Source: Prevotella sp. (GTDB taxonomy: Bacteria; Bacteroidota; Bacteroidia; Bacteroidales; Bacteroidaceae). From it: a stretch of DNA of 62,611 bases. The DNA is taken from the NCBI GenBank assembly GCA_017477435.1, contig JAFUVV010000008.1:1-62611 (forward strand), written 5' to 3'. The position numbers were made by a program, and so were the translations under genes. Shown here one piece after another: positions 38,272 through 47,947 of this stretch (its first letter is position 1; every line of letters begins with the position of its first letter). The notes below the pieces were generated by a model that saw nothing but the letters and a program-made list of their open reading frames with translations, ran no database searches and was not told where the DNA came from.

Positions 38272-38670
38272 ATAAAAGTCGAAGATTTTTGTTTTTTATG
38301 CAGAGGTGCAGCCTAACTTCTTCGAAGAAAAAGTTAGTGACGAGTTGTTGAGCAAAGCGAAAAAAGCTGAGTGCAAAACAAAAGAATCTGATAATTTTTT
38401 ACTAATCCCTGCATTACTGCCGCCCCTTATCAAGGGGCTCTAAATGCCGAAGCGCATCCTAACTTCTTCTTCTCGAAGGGAGAAAAAGTTAGTGCAAACC
38501 GAAGGCAGAGACTTGTCGAACGCAAGTGAGACCCACTGACCGCAGGGAAGTAACTAAAATAAAAGTCGAAGAATTTTATTTTTTATGCAGAGGTGCAGCC
38601 TAAACATTACCTTACCTTCTTCGCTTTGCTCGAAACGGTGACCTTCGGTTCTTCGAAGAAAAAGTTAGTG
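38245..38670. repeat. Degenerate duplicated region upstream of the GH2 gene
   Basis: GTTAGTGCAAACCGAAGGCAG at 38245 recurs at 38488. A 48-bp block (38269-38316) recurs at 38556-38603 with two mismatches. GAAGAAAAAGTTAGTG recurs near 38324 and 38655, and GAGCAAAGCGAA near 38349 appears inverted near 38619. GCCCCTT-ATC-AAGGGGC (38422-38438) is a hairpin. No gene is credible. The second copy of the promoter box has lost its first base (AAAAGTTA for CAAAGTTA). Confidence 0.75.
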
Positions 38671-38721
38671 AAAGTTGCCTACAGTACGACCTAAAATCGC
38701 ATGTCCTTCTTTTCGGCATTA

Positions 38722-38804
38722 GTACAAAGCCCATGTACTCTCAGTACAAGGCCCATGTACTCGGAGTACAAAAGCCATGTACTCGCAGTACAAAGCCCAT
38801 GTAC
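38722..38804 (+). repeat. GTAC-family 22-bp tandem array, four units (locus C)
   Basis: Four intact GTAC-N9-GTAC units at 22-bp spacing cover 83 bp; spacers are AAAGCCCAT, AAGGCCCAT, AAAAGCCAT and AAAGCCCAT. This is the best-preserved copy of the family. It ends 124 bases before the -7 element of tig. Confidence 0.95.
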
Positions 38805-38903
38805 TGCTGTCGGGAATCGCGGCCGGTGGATTCAGAAAACTCCTCCTGAGTGTATGAAAAACGTCTCCTGTGAGTTTAAAAAAATAAAATATGTGCTATA
38901 AAA

Positions 38904-38935
38904 TTAGGTATTTACGCAAAAAAGCAGTAATTTTG
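38904..38935 (+). promoter_or_regulatory. Promoter of tig
   Basis: TAATTTTG at 38928-38935 matches the -7 element; TTAG at 38904-38907, 20 bases upstream, is a one-mismatch -33. The leader would be about 50 bases. Confidence 0.65.
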
Positions 38936-38989
38936 CAACCCAATTTGGGCGATTGTGCCCCGAAGAAGATAAACAAACAAGCAAAAGAT

Positions 38990-40345
38990 ATGAACATTTC
39001 ATTTGAGAATCCCGACAAGGTGAATGGCCTCATGACCATCACCGTAGAAGAGAACGACTACAAGGAGAACGTAGAAAAGAGTCTGAAAGACTATAAGAAG
39101 AAAGCCAACCTGCCCGGCTTCCGTCCAGGCATGGTGCCGATGGGCATCATCCGTCGCCAGTTCGGCACATCGGTCAAGATGGACGCCATCAACAAGCTTG
39201 TCGGCGAGGCAATATATAATTATGTACGCGAGAACAAGATCCAGATGCTCGGCGAACCCCTTCCGTCCGACAAGCAGACGGCTGTCGACCTCGAGGCTGA
39301 GGCTCCCTACACCTTCATGTTCGACATCGCAGTGGCTCCGGAGTTCAAGATCGAGCTCAACGGCAAGAACAAGCTCGACTACTACACCATCGCCGTAGAC
39401 GACAAGATCATCGACGAACAGGTCGATATGTATGCTCAGCGCATGGGTAAATACGAACAGGCAGACGACTATCAGCAGAACGACATGCTCCGCGGCGACC
39501 TCCGCGAGCTCGATGCAGAAGGCAATACACTCGAGGGTGGCGTGACGGTTGAAGGCACTGTGATGATGCCCGAGTACATCAAGGTGGACGAGCAGAAGCA
39601 GCTCTTCGACGGAGCAAAGAAAGGCGACATCATCGTCTTCAGCCCACGCAAGGCCTATCCCGACAACGATTCAGAGGTGAGCGCACTGCTCAAGGTGGAG
39701 AAGGACGACCTGAAGAACCACGAGGGAAACTTCAGTTATCAAATCACCGAAATCACACGCTTCAAGAAGCACGACGTAGACCAGGAACTCTTCGACGGCG
39801 TGTTTGGCGAAGGCAACGTGAAGACCGTAGAGGAATTCCGTCAGAAGATAGCCGACAGCCTCAAGCCACAGCTGCAGCAGAACAGCGACTACAAGTTCCT
39901 GCTCGACCTCCGCTCCTACGTGGAGAAGAAAATCGGCAAGCTCGAATATCCCGACGCACTGCTCAAGCGCATCATGCTCGACAACAATAAGGACAAGGGC
40001 GAAGAATACGTAGAGAAGAACTACGACGAGAGCATCCGCCAGCTCACGTGGCATCTTGCCAAGGAGCAGCTCGTGGCAGCCCACGAGATAAAGGTCGGCG
40101 ACGACGACGTGAAGAAAGTGGCAAAAGAAATGGCACGCGCACAATTCGCACAATACGGAATGAGCAACGTGCCCGACGAGTATCTGGAGAACTATGCTGC
40201 CGACATGCTCAAGAAGCATGAGAACATGGATAGCATCGTCGACAGAGCCATCGACGACAAGCTCGTAGAAGCCATCAAGGGCGTCGTGAAGCTCAACGAG
40301 AAGACCGTGTCGCTCGAGGAGTTCAACGAGCTCATGCAAGACTAA
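38990..40345 (+). CDS. tig: Trigger factor
   Basis: The 451-residue ribosome-bound chaperone meets nascent chains at the exit tunnel. The ribosome-binding N-terminal domain carries the GFRPGMVPMGIIRRQFG signature (residues about 44-60; family GFRxGKxP). A divergent FKBP-like middle domain follows (about 150-250), and then a helical C-terminal domain ending LEEFNELMQD. ATG 38990 is chosen over the in-frame ATG at 38891, because the promoter element at 38928 lies between them. In Bacteroidota tig is commonly followed by clpP and clpX; here another gene is placed between. Confidence 0.95.
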   Translation: MNISFENPDKVNGLMTITVEENDYKENVEKSLKDYKKKANLPGFRPGMVPMGIIRRQFGTSVKMDAINKLVGEAIYNYVRENKIQMLGEPLPSDKQTAVDLEAEAPYTFMFDIAVAPEFKIELNGKNKLDYYTIAVDDKIIDEQVDMYAQRMGKYEQADDYQQNDMLRGDLRELDAEGNTLEGGVTVEGTVMMPEYIKVDEQKQLFDGAKKGDIIVFSPRKAYPDNDSEVSALLKVEKDDLKNHEGNFSYQITEITRFKKHDVDQELFDGVFGEGNVKTVEEFRQKIADSLKPQLQQNSDYKFLLDLRSYVEKKIGKLEYPDALLKRIMLDNNKDKGEEYVEKNYDESIRQLTWHLAKEQLVAAHEIKVGDDDVKKVAKEMARAQFAQYGMSNVPDEYLENYAADMLKKHENMDSIVDRAIDDKLVEAIKGVVKLNEKTVSLEEFNELMQD

Positions 40346-40360
40346 TACATAAACAACAAC

Positions 40361-40406
40361 CGAAGCCCATCCCGCACGAAAGCATAGGGATGGGCTTCGT
40401 CTTTTC
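40361..40406 (+). terminator. Intrinsic terminator of tig
   Basis: CGAAGCCCATCCC (40361-40373) pairs perfectly with GGGATGGGCTTCG (40387-40399), 13 bp, followed by TCTTTT. It overlaps the in-frame region before the next gene, which supports a start there at 40420. Confidence 0.9.
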
Positions 40407-40419
40407 CAACCCCTGCATC

Positions 40420-42519
40420 ATGAAACACATTCTTTCCCTTTTGCTTCTTTCATTCCTCGCCGTCGTCCCCTGCCAGGCTGGCAGCGACAATGTCGAGGCC
40501 CGTCAGAAATCGCCCCGCACGCTGTGGTGCATGGCCTCCGACGACAACGATCTGGCCCAGCTGCTCGAGAGCGAAGGCTTCAGCCTCAAGCGCGGCACGA
40601 CGCTGCAGGCGGTGCTCCGGCGCGCACCACGTCGTGCGGCAGTACTCCTCCTCGGCGACGGCACACGGCAGATGCAGCGCCTCTCGGCCGACGACCTGCG
40701 GCTGATAGAGGAAAAACAGCTCCGCGTGTTTGCCGACTTTGCCGCCATGCCCGGCGAAGAGCCGGAGCAACGCGTCGTGAACTTTGAACGCGTAGTGGTG
40801 GCTCAGCCGCTCGGAGAACTGAAACCGATGGACCTGCTCACCGTGAACAGGGCACGCTTCATCGTCGGACGAGCCGTCCGGCCACTGATGTATATCGCCC
40901 GTGTCGCAGGGTTCGACTACGCCCCCTTTGGTCTCACCGACACCGAGACCTTCCCCCTTGTCGACCAGCCACAGACGGATGTCTACGTCTCCACAGCCTG
41001 CCTGAGCGAGTTCTCCAAGCTCCGGTTGATGCCCGAACAGCGTTGGCAGGCGTTCTGGGAGGAGATGATCGGGCGGCTACTCGGCCGCGAGGTGGCGTTC
41101 TTACGCTGGCCCTCGCTCGTATGGCCGGCATATAGCGCCGACGAACAACTGCCCGATACGGCCAAGACCGAGGCAGTACGCCGCGGCGTGGAATGGTTCC
41201 GCGGCGCACATCTGCTGCTCCATCCCTCGTGGGCAGAGACATATCTCGAGCGCTACATGCACACCGATCCCCCTGTGGGACCCGCCCTGCCTGCCGATAC
41301 CCCCGACGGCGACGGCAGCATGGGAATCCTCGAAGGCCACTGCTCGGCCATCGATGCCGACGGACATCAGTCTTATCGCTACTGCGTGCGGGCCGATGTG
41401 CAGGGCGAGGCAGCCATGGCACTCGCACTGGCAGGACGGCTGCTTGGCGACGACGAATACAACAAGGTGGCCCACCGACTCATCGATTTCGCTATAGAGC
41501 ACTTCACCGCCGGCCCGCGCAACGACCCTCAGAGTCCGTCGTTCGGACTCGTGTCGTGGATGATACACGACAATTTCGTCAATGTCTACTACGGCGACGA
41601 CAACGCCCGCTTCCTCTTGGGAGCGTTGCTGGCCTCTCACATGCTCGGCGAGAGCTGCTGGGACAAGAAGCTGCGCGATGCCATCGACGGCAATTTCCTC
41701 ACGACAGGCAAGAACGGATTCCGCGGAGCACGGCTCGAAGATGCCGACATACAGAAGAACGGCCGCCAGTATTATGCCGACCGCGACCTCATAAATCCCC
41801 ATCCGCACTATGAGAGCTGGATGTGGGCCGTGTATATCTGGCTCTACTCCCAGACCGGCGAGCAGCGCTACCTCGACCTCAGTCGCCGCGGCATCGCCCT
41901 GACCATGGATGCCTATCCCGACGGGTGGCGCTGGACCAACGGCATACAGCAGGAACGTGCCCGCATGGTGCTGCCATTAGCATGGCTCTACCGCGTGGAA
42001 CCCACCGAAGAACATCTGGCGTGGCTGAAGACCATCGTCGGCGAGATACGCCGGAATCAGGCCTCCTGCGGAGCCATCCGCGAAGAGCTCGGCGACCCGG
42101 CAAAGGGTGACTTCGGAGGGCCGAAGCGCAACTCCGACTACGGACGATACGAGGCTCCACTCATCTTCAAGAACGGCGACCCCGTGGCCGACATGCTCTA
42201 CACGTCGAACTTTGCTGTCTTCGGACTTAACGAAGCCGCACGTGCCACAGGCGACAAAGACATCGAGACGACAGCCCGAGAACTGGCAGACTTCCTCGTC
42301 AGGATACAAGCACGCAGCCAGCAGTGCCGCGATATCGACGGAGCATGGTACCGCGCATTCAACTATCGCGACTGGAACTGGTGGGCTTCAAACTCCGATG
42401 CCGGATGGGGAAACCTCGGCACACTCGCAGGGTGGACACAGAGCTGGATAGTGGGAACGCTCGCAATGATGCAGATGAATACCAGCTACTGGGAACTCAC
42501 CCACGGCCAGGAGAAATAG
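40420..42519 (+). CDS. Secreted protein, probable alpha/alpha-barrel (six-hairpin) glycoside hydrolase-like
   Basis: The 699-residue product has a signal peptide (MKHILSLLLLSFLAVVPCQAG). The first 220 residues form a unique domain that reads like a ThuA-like or glutamine-amidotransferase-like fold without clear catalytic residues (LLLGDGTRQMQRLSADDLRLIEEK). From about residue 250 the sequence is rich in paired helices and Trp/Tyr motifs (YRYCVRADVQGEAAMALALAGRLLGDDEY; SWMWAVYIWLYSQTGEQRYLDLSRRG), as in six-hairpin glycosidases and lyases. I could not assign a family. It lies between tig and clpP, normally neighbours, and a GTAC array follows ten bases after its stop. Its start at 40420 is just after the tig terminator. 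Confidence 0.7.
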   Translation: MKHILSLLLLSFLAVVPCQAGSDNVEARQKSPRTLWCMASDDNDLAQLLESEGFSLKRGTTLQAVLRRAPRRAAVLLLGDGTRQMQRLSADDLRLIEEKQLRVFADFAAMPGEEPEQRVVNFERVVVAQPLGELKPMDLLTVNRARFIVGRAVRPLMYIARVAGFDYAPFGLTDTETFPLVDQPQTDVYVSTACLSEFSKLRLMPEQRWQAFWEEMIGRLLGREVAFLRWPSLVWPAYSADEQLPDTAKTEAVRRGVEWFRGAHLLLHPSWAETYLERYMHTDPPVGPALPADTPDGDGSMGILEGHCSAIDADGHQSYRYCVRADVQGEAAMALALAGRLLGDDEYNKVAHRLIDFAIEHFTAGPRNDPQSPSFGLVSWMIHDNFVNVYYGDDNARFLLGALLASHMLGESCWDKKLRDAIDGNFLTTGKNGFRGARLEDADIQKNGRQYYADRDLINPHPHYESWMWAVYIWLYSQTGEQRYLDLSRRGIALTMDAYPDGWRWTNGIQQERARMVLPLAWLYRVEPTEEHLAWLKTIVGEIRRNQASCGAIREELGDPAKGDFGGPKRNSDYGRYEAPLIFKNGDPVADMLYTSNFAVFGLNEAARATGDKDIETTARELADFLVRIQARSQQCRDIDGAWYRAFNYRDWNWWASNSDAGWGNLGTLAGWTQSWIVGTLAMMQMNTSYWELTHGQEK

Positions 42520-42528
42520 ATGGCCATA

Positions 42529-42611
42529 GTACAAAGCCCATGTACTCCGGGTGTGTGGGCTTTGTACTGAGAGTACATGGCTTTTGTACTGCGAGTACAA
42601 GAACCATGTAC
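42529..42611 (+). repeat. GTAC-family 22-bp tandem array, four units (locus D)
   Basis: Four units at 22-bp spacing cover 83 bp. Two spacers are inverted relative to the others (TGGGCTTT and ATGGCTTTT), and the second unit's left arm is degenerate (GTGT). It starts nine bases after the stop codon of the preceding gene and ends 134 bases before the -7 element of clpP. Confidence 0.93.
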
Positions 42612-42721
42612 TCTTTTCATGTCTTTACGCCGATGCCGGCAACCTGTGCTCGGAAACAATCCGAACGGCATGAGAGAGAACAGGAAAAAAGCGGATTTTT
42701 TTAAAAATAAATGTTTTTTTT

Positions 42722-42752
42722 CTTGGTTTCTCCTTCTTTTTGCTTATCTTTG
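42722..42752 (+). promoter_or_regulatory. Promoter of clpPX
   Basis: TATCTTTG at 42745-42752 fits the -7 consensus, with CTTG at 42722-42725 19 bases upstream as a one-mismatch -33. The start codon of clpP is 56 bases downstream. Confidence 0.7.
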
Positions 42753-42807
42753 TATTTACAAGTTGGAAAATAGCTAAATACTCCAAGAAAAAACAGAAAG
42801 GAAAAGA

Positions 42808-43470
42808 ATGGACGAATTCAGAAAATATGCTACGAGACATCTGGGCATCAATGGCCTCGTTCTCGACGATGTGATAAGCGCACAGTCGCAGTATATGAAC
42901 CCCTATATCCTCGAGGAGAGGAAACTGAACGTCACCCAGATGGACGTCTTCTCGCGCCTGATGATGGACCGCATCATCTTCCTCGGCACACCCATCGACG
43001 ACTACACCGCCAACGTGCTGCAGGCACAGCTCCTCTTCCTCGACTCCACCGACAGCGGAAGCGATATCTCAATCTATATCAACTCGCCCGGAGGAAGCGT
43101 CACCGCAGGACTGGGAATCTACGACACGATGCAGTTCATCACCCCCGACGTGCAGACCATCTGCACCGGTATGGCCGCATCGATGGCAGCTGTGCTGCTC
43201 GTAGCCGGTAAGGAAGGAAAACGCCAGGCACTGCCACACAGCCGGGTGATGATACATCAGCCGCTCGGAGGAGTGCAAGGACAAGCATCCGACATCGAAA
43301 TAGAAGCACGCGAGATACAGAAATATAAAAAGGAACTCTACACCATCATAGCCGAACATTCCCACACGCCATTCGAGAAAGTGTGGGCCGACAGCGACCG
43401 CAACTACTGGATGACGGCCGAAGAAGCAAAGGAATACGGAATGATAGACAACATCCTGAAGCGTAAATGA
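42808..43470 (+). CDS. clpP: ATP-dependent Clp protease proteolytic subunit
   Basis: The 220-residue serine protease forms the tetradecameric ClpP chamber. Catalytic Ser125 lies in [11 protein letters not shown] and His150 in MIHQPLGG; the Asp is in the region [20 protein letters not shown]. The N-terminal extension of about 30 residues resembles the ClpP propeptide/axial loops. The stop codon overlaps the clpX start (ATGA, four bases), so the two are translationally coupled. Confidence 0.96.
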   Translation: MDEFRKYATRHLGINGLVLDDVISAQSQYMNPYILEERKLNVTQMDVFSRLMMDRIIFLGTPIDDYTANVLQAQLLFLDSTDSGSDISIYINSPGGSVTAGLGIYDTMQFITPDVQTICTGMAASMAAVLLVAGKEGKRQALPHSRVMIHQPLGGVQGQASDIEIEAREIQKYKKELYTIIAEHSHTPFEKVWADSDRNYWMTAEEAKEYGMIDNILKRK

Positions 43471-44702
43471 CGAAGAAAAAGACATGTAGCTTCTGCGGCA
43501 GAGACGAGTCGGAAGTGAGACTACTCATCAGTGGGCTCAACGGACAAATATGTGAAAACTGCGTCGAGCAGGCCTACGAGATACTGCAGCAGGCAGGCTT
43601 GAACGCCGCCGGCAAGAAGAGAAAAGGCGATGCCGGAAAGCCCGACCTGAAGAGCGTGCCCAAACCGACGGAGATAAAAGCCTATCTCGACCAGTATGTC
43701 ATCGGTCAGGACGAGGCAAAAAGATTCCTCTCCGTGGCCGTCTACAACCACTATAAACGCCTCGGACAACCGAAGGACGACGACGGAGTCGACATCGAGA
43801 AGAGCAATATAATAATGGTGGGCAGCACCGGAACAGGCAAGACCCTGCTGGCACGCACCATAGCGCGACTGCTCGACGTGCCATTCACCATCGTCGACGC
43901 AACAGTGTTCACCGAAGCAGGCTACGTGGGGGAAGACGTGGAGAGCATCCTCAGCCGGTTGCTCCAAGTGGCCGACTACGACCTCGAAGCCGCACAGAGA
44001 GGAATAGTCTTCATCGACGAGATCGACAAGATAGCACGCAAGAGCGACAACCCGAGCATCACCCGCGACGTGAGCGGAGAAGGAGTGCAGCAAGGACTGC
44101 TCAAACTGCTCGAAGGAACAATGGTGAATGTACCACCGAAAGGCGGACGAAAACACCCCGACCAGGACTACATACACGTCGACACACGCAACATACTCTT
44201 CATCTGCGGCGGAGCATTCGACGGCATCGAAGCGAAGATAGCACAGAGAATGAACGCACACGTGGTGGGATTCAACTCGGTGCAGAACACCCGCAACATC
44301 GACAAAAACGACCTGATGAGATACATACGGCCGCAAGACCTGAAGTCATTCGGACTCATACCCGAAATCATCGGACGACTGCCAGTGCTCACATACCTGA
44401 ATCCGCTCGACCGCGACGCACTGAGCCGTATCCTCACCGAGCCGAAAAACTCCATCGTAAAACAGTATGAGAAACTGTTCCGCATGGACGGCAAGGAACT
44501 GACGTTCGACCGTGACGCACTCGACTTCATCGTAGACACGGCAGTAGAATACAAACTCGGGGCACGCGGACTGCGATCGATCGTAGAGACGATAATGATG
44601 GACCCCATGTTCGAAATGCCAGCAAAGAAAGAGAAAAAGTTCACTGTCACACTCGACTTCGTGAAAAAACAACTCGAAAAGGCAAACCTTAACCCAGTCT
44701 GA
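43467..44702 (+). CDS. clpX: ATP-dependent Clp protease ATP-binding subunit ClpX
   Basis: The 411-residue AAA+ unfoldase feeds substrates to ClpP. The N-terminal zinc finger has CSFCGRDE and CENC. Walker A GSTGTGKT is at about residues 119-126 and Walker [13 protein letters not shown] near 186-197. IGF loop-type and sensor motifs follow ([23 protein letters not shown]). The length is normal. It overlaps clpP by four bases and is 39 bases before recQ. Confidence 0.97.
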   Translation: MTKKKTCSFCGRDESEVRLLISGLNGQICENCVEQAYEILQQAGLNAAGKKRKGDAGKPDLKSVPKPTEIKAYLDQYVIGQDEAKRFLSVAVYNHYKRLGQPKDDDGVDIEKSNIIMVGSTGTGKTLLARTIARLLDVPFTIVDATVFTEAGYVGEDVESILSRLLQVADYDLEAAQRGIVFIDEIDKIARKSDNPSITRDVSGEGVQQGLLKLLEGTMVNVPPKGGRKHPDQDYIHVDTRNILFICGGAFDGIEAKIAQRMNAHVVGFNSVQNTRNIDKNDLMRYIRPQDLKSFGLIPEIIGRLPVLTYLNPLDRDALSRILTEPKNSIVKQYEKLFRMDGKELTFDRDALDFIVDTAVEYKLGARGLRSIVETIMMDPMFEMPAKKEKKFTVTLDFVKKQLEKANLNPV

Positions 44703-44741
44703 TAGAAACTATCGATTAGACAGACCTAAAAATCCAAGCCA

Positions 44742-46913
44742 ATGATAACAGAAAACACTCTTACCGAAAAACTGAAACACTACTTTGGATTCGACAAATT
44801 CAAAGGAGATCAGAAAGCTATTATACAAAATCTCCTCGACGGCAAGAACACCTTTGTGCTCATGCCGACGGGGGGAGGCAAGAGCCTCTGCTATCAACTC
44901 CCATCCATGCTCATGGAGGGAACAGCAATAGTCATATCACCACTCATCGCACTGATGAAGAACCAGGTGGACGTGATCAACTCGCTGAGCGAGAACGACG
45001 GCCTGGCACATTACCTGAACTCGTCGCTCAACCGGTCGGCAATAGGACAGGTGATGGACGATGTGCGCAGCGGAAAGACACGCCTGTTGTACGTCGCACC
45101 AGAATCACTCAACAAAGAGGAGAACGTAGAATTTCTCCGCACCGTAAAAATCTCGTTCTATGCCGTCGACGAAGCACACTGTATATCGGAGTGGGGACAC
45201 GATTTCCGTCCTGAATATCGAAACATACGTCCCACCATCAACAGCATCGGAAACGCACCGGTCATCGCACTCACCGCAACTGCAACCGACAAAGTACGCA
45301 CCGACATCAAGAAGAGTCTGGGCATAATGGACTCCGTAGAGTTCAAAAGTTCGTTCAACCGGCCGAACCTATACTACGAAGTGCGCCAGAAGAACAAGGA
45401 CATCGAGCGCCAGATAATCATGTTCATAAAGCAGCACGAAGGCAAGAGCGGTATCATATACTGCCTCTCCAGAAAGAAAGTAGAGGAACTTGCTGCCGTG
45501 CTGAGAGCCAACGATATAAAGGCCGCACCCTATCACGCAGGGCTCGACTCCGTCACACGTTCGCAGACGCAGGACGACTTCCTCATGGAGCGCATCGATA
45601 TCATCGTGGCTACGATAGCCTTCGGAATGGGAATAGACAAACCCGATGTGCGCTTCGTGATTCACTACGACATCCCCAAGAGTCTCGAAGGATACTACCA
45701 GGAGACAGGACGTGCCGGACGCGATGGCGGAGAAGGCATCTGCATAGCATTCTATGCCTACAAAGACCTGCAGAAGTTGGAGAAATTTATGGAAGGCAAA
45801 CCCATCGCCGAGCAGGACATCGGTCGGCAACTCCTGCAGGAGACAGCCGCCTACGCCGAGTCGTCGGTATGCAGAAGAAAGATACTGCTCCACTACTTCG
45901 GCGAAAACTATCTGGAGGATAACTGCCATTGCTGCGACAACTGCCTGTATCCCAAGGAGCGTCACGAAGCAAAGGACCTGCTCACGATCGTGCTACGGGC
46001 AGTGCTCGCCGTGAAGGAGAACTTCCGTCAGGATTACATCATCGACTTTGTGAAGGGTCGCCCCACCGACGACATAACCTCCCACAAGCACGACCAACTC
46101 GAGGAATTCGGCGCAGGCGAGGATGCCGATCCGAAACTCTGGAACCCCGTCATACGGCAGGCAATCATCGCAGGATACATGCGAAAGGACGTGGAGAACT
46201 ACGGCCTGCTGAAGGTCACGGCGGCAGGACGACGGTTCCTCAAGGAACCCACATCGTTCATGATTGTCGAAGACAAGAAGTTCTCGGAGTATGAGGAAGA
46301 ACCCACAGAGGGAAGCACAGCACTCGATCCCGAGCTCTACAGCATGCTGAAGGACCTGCGGAAAGAGGTGGCTCAGAAGCATAACCTGCCTGCATACGTG
46401 ATATTCCAGGATGTCTCGATCGAACAGATGGCAACCATGTACCCCATTACCGTCGAGGAGCTGCAGAATATCCAAGGCGTCGGAGTGGGGAAGGCACGGC
46501 GATATGGCGAGCCATTCCTCAAACTCATCAAGAAACACTGTGAGCTCAACGAGATAGAGCGACCGCAGGAACTGAGGGTGAAGACGGTGGCTAAGAAGTC
46601 TATCCAGAAGGTGAAGATCATCCAAAGCATCGACCGAGAGGTTGACCTCGACGATCTTGCCACGGCACAAGGGCTCGGCTTCGACGAACTGCTCGACGCA
46701 ATAGAGGCAATAGTATACAGCGGCACGCGGCTCAACATCGACTATTTCATCGACGAGGTGATGGACGAGGAGCACGTGGAGGATATCTACGAGTACTTCC
46801 GCGAGAGCGATACCGACGATATCGAAGATGCCCTCGACGAGCTGGATGGCGATTACACCGAAGAAGAAATACGCCTGGTGAGGATAAAGTTCTTGTCGGA
46901 ACAGGCAAATTAA
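44742..46913 (+). CDS. recQ: ATP-dependent DNA helicase RecQ
   Basis: The 723-residue 3'-5' helicase acts in recombination and fork repair. Walker A MPTGGGKSLCYQLP is near residues 41-54 and DEAH at 143-146 (DEAHCISEWGHDFRPEY). Motif VI reads GYYQETGRAGRDGG. The RecQ-Ct zinc-binding part (CRRKILLHYFGE...CHCCDNC), winged helix, HRDC domain (LRKEVAQKHNLPAYVIFQD) and a further acidic C-terminal extension follow. It is longer than E. coli RecQ (about 610) because of this extension, common in Bacteroidota. Confidence 0.96.
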   Translation: MITENTLTEKLKHYFGFDKFKGDQKAIIQNLLDGKNTFVLMPTGGGKSLCYQLPSMLMEGTAIVISPLIALMKNQVDVINSLSENDGLAHYLNSSLNRSAIGQVMDDVRSGKTRLLYVAPESLNKEENVEFLRTVKISFYAVDEAHCISEWGHDFRPEYRNIRPTINSIGNAPVIALTATATDKVRTDIKKSLGIMDSVEFKSSFNRPNLYYEVRQKNKDIERQIIMFIKQHEGKSGIIYCLSRKKVEELAAVLRANDIKAAPYHAGLDSVTRSQTQDDFLMERIDIIVATIAFGMGIDKPDVRFVIHYDIPKSLEGYYQETGRAGRDGGEGICIAFYAYKDLQKLEKFMEGKPIAEQDIGRQLLQETAAYAESSVCRRKILLHYFGENYLEDNCHCCDNCLYPKERHEAKDLLTIVLRAVLAVKENFRQDYIIDFVKGRPTDDITSHKHDQLEEFGAGEDADPKLWNPVIRQAIIAGYMRKDVENYGLLKVTAAGRRFLKEPTSFMIVEDKKFSEYEEEPTEGSTALDPELYSMLKDLRKEVAQKHNLPAYVIFQDVSIEQMATMYPITVEELQNIQGVGVGKARRYGEPFLKLIKKHCELNEIERPQELRVKTVAKKSIQKVKIIQSIDREVDLDDLATAQGLGFDELLDAIEAIVYSGTRLNIDYFIDEVMDEEHVEDIYEYFRESDTDDIEDALDELDGDYTEEEIRLVRIKFLSEQAN

Positions 46914-46936
46914 CATAACCATTCTAATATTACATC

Positions 46937-47857
46937 ATGAAATCAGCACTGACAATTAGACTTCGTCATTTATCCGCCTTTCTCGTACTTTCTGTCCTCG
47001 TCGCTGTGATGGCGTCGTGCGAACGGCCTATGTCTGAGGACATCGGTGACAGCGAGCCGACAGAGGAAGGCCTGGCGCATCTCCGCGTGAGTGCCATGAC
47101 GAGCAGCGAGGTGTCGTTCTCCGCCGTACAGCCGGCACGGCGGAAGGCATCGGCAGTGGCAAATGCTTGTAGCTGCATAACCTTCGCCATCTACAAGGAC
47201 GGCGAGAGGGTGGCAGTGGAAAACCAGAATGCCGATGACAGCGACTTCGGCGAGTGCGACATCGTCCTTCCCAAAGCAACGTATCGCATCGTGGTCGTGG
47301 GACATAACGGAACGTCGTCGGCAACGACAACAGAGGTGGAGAAAATAAAGTTCCCGAACAACAAGATGACCGACACGTTCTGGTGTACGTCGATAGTGAA
47401 CCTCGACAGCGATACCGACATCAGTCTCAACCTTCAGCGCGTGGTAGCCATGTTCCGCCTTGTCGTGAAAGACGAGATACCTGCCAACGTGGCCGAGATG
47501 AAGTTCTACTACACCGGTGGAAGCAGTACGCTGAGTGGCGTGACGGGCTTCGGTAGCGTCAACTCGAAACAGACGGAGGTGCGCACTGTCGATGAAAGCA
47601 CACGCAAGGGCGGGGCAGAGTTTGAGATCTACACTATCCCTCACGAGCAGACCGGCACGCTGACGATCACCGTCACCGCCCTCGATGCCAGTGGAAATAC
47701 GGTGAAGGAGACAACGTTCAATAATGTAGCCGTGACAGTGAACAAAATCCGACAGTATGAGGGTGAGTTCTTCAGCGAGTCGCCGGAGGAAGGACGCGGA
47801 AAGGCCGTTGTTACGGTCGACGACGAGTGGGGCGGCACCGACACCGAGGGGTATTAG
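46937..47857 (+). CDS. Putative fimbrillin/Mfa-like lipoprotein
   Basis: The 306-residue protein has a lipoprotein signal (FLVLSVLVAVMASCERP; Cys28 or so is the lipid site). The mature part is beta-rich and resembles Bacteroidota FimA/Mfa1/Mfa2-like folds: CITFAIYKDGERV, LPKATYRIVVVGHNG, LNLQRVVAMFRLVVKDEIPANVAEMKFYYTGG, and an acidic end (TVDDEWGGTDTEGY). The R-V/A-MFRL pattern is typical of minor fimbrial subunits. No other fimbrial gene is adjacent, so pilus assembly is unproven. It begins 23 bases after recQ. Confidence 0.65.
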   Translation: MKSALTIRLRHLSAFLVLSVLVAVMASCERPMSEDIGDSEPTEEGLAHLRVSAMTSSEVSFSAVQPARRKASAVANACSCITFAIYKDGERVAVENQNADDSDFGECDIVLPKATYRIVVVGHNGTSSATTTEVEKIKFPNNKMTDTFWCTSIVNLDSDTDISLNLQRVVAMFRLVVKDEIPANVAEMKFYYTGGSSTLSGVTGFGSVNSKQTEVRTVDESTRKGGAEFEIYTIPHEQTGTLTITVTALDASGNTVKETTFNNVAVTVNKIRQYEGEFFSESPEEGRGKAVVTVDDEWGGTDTEGY

Positions 47858-47947
47858 ACGGCGACGACTTATGCCGTGGCTGATACCCGTCGATGCGGCC
47901 GTCGTTTTATTGTGGTTAAGAGTATATATTATTCAAGCAAAACAGTA

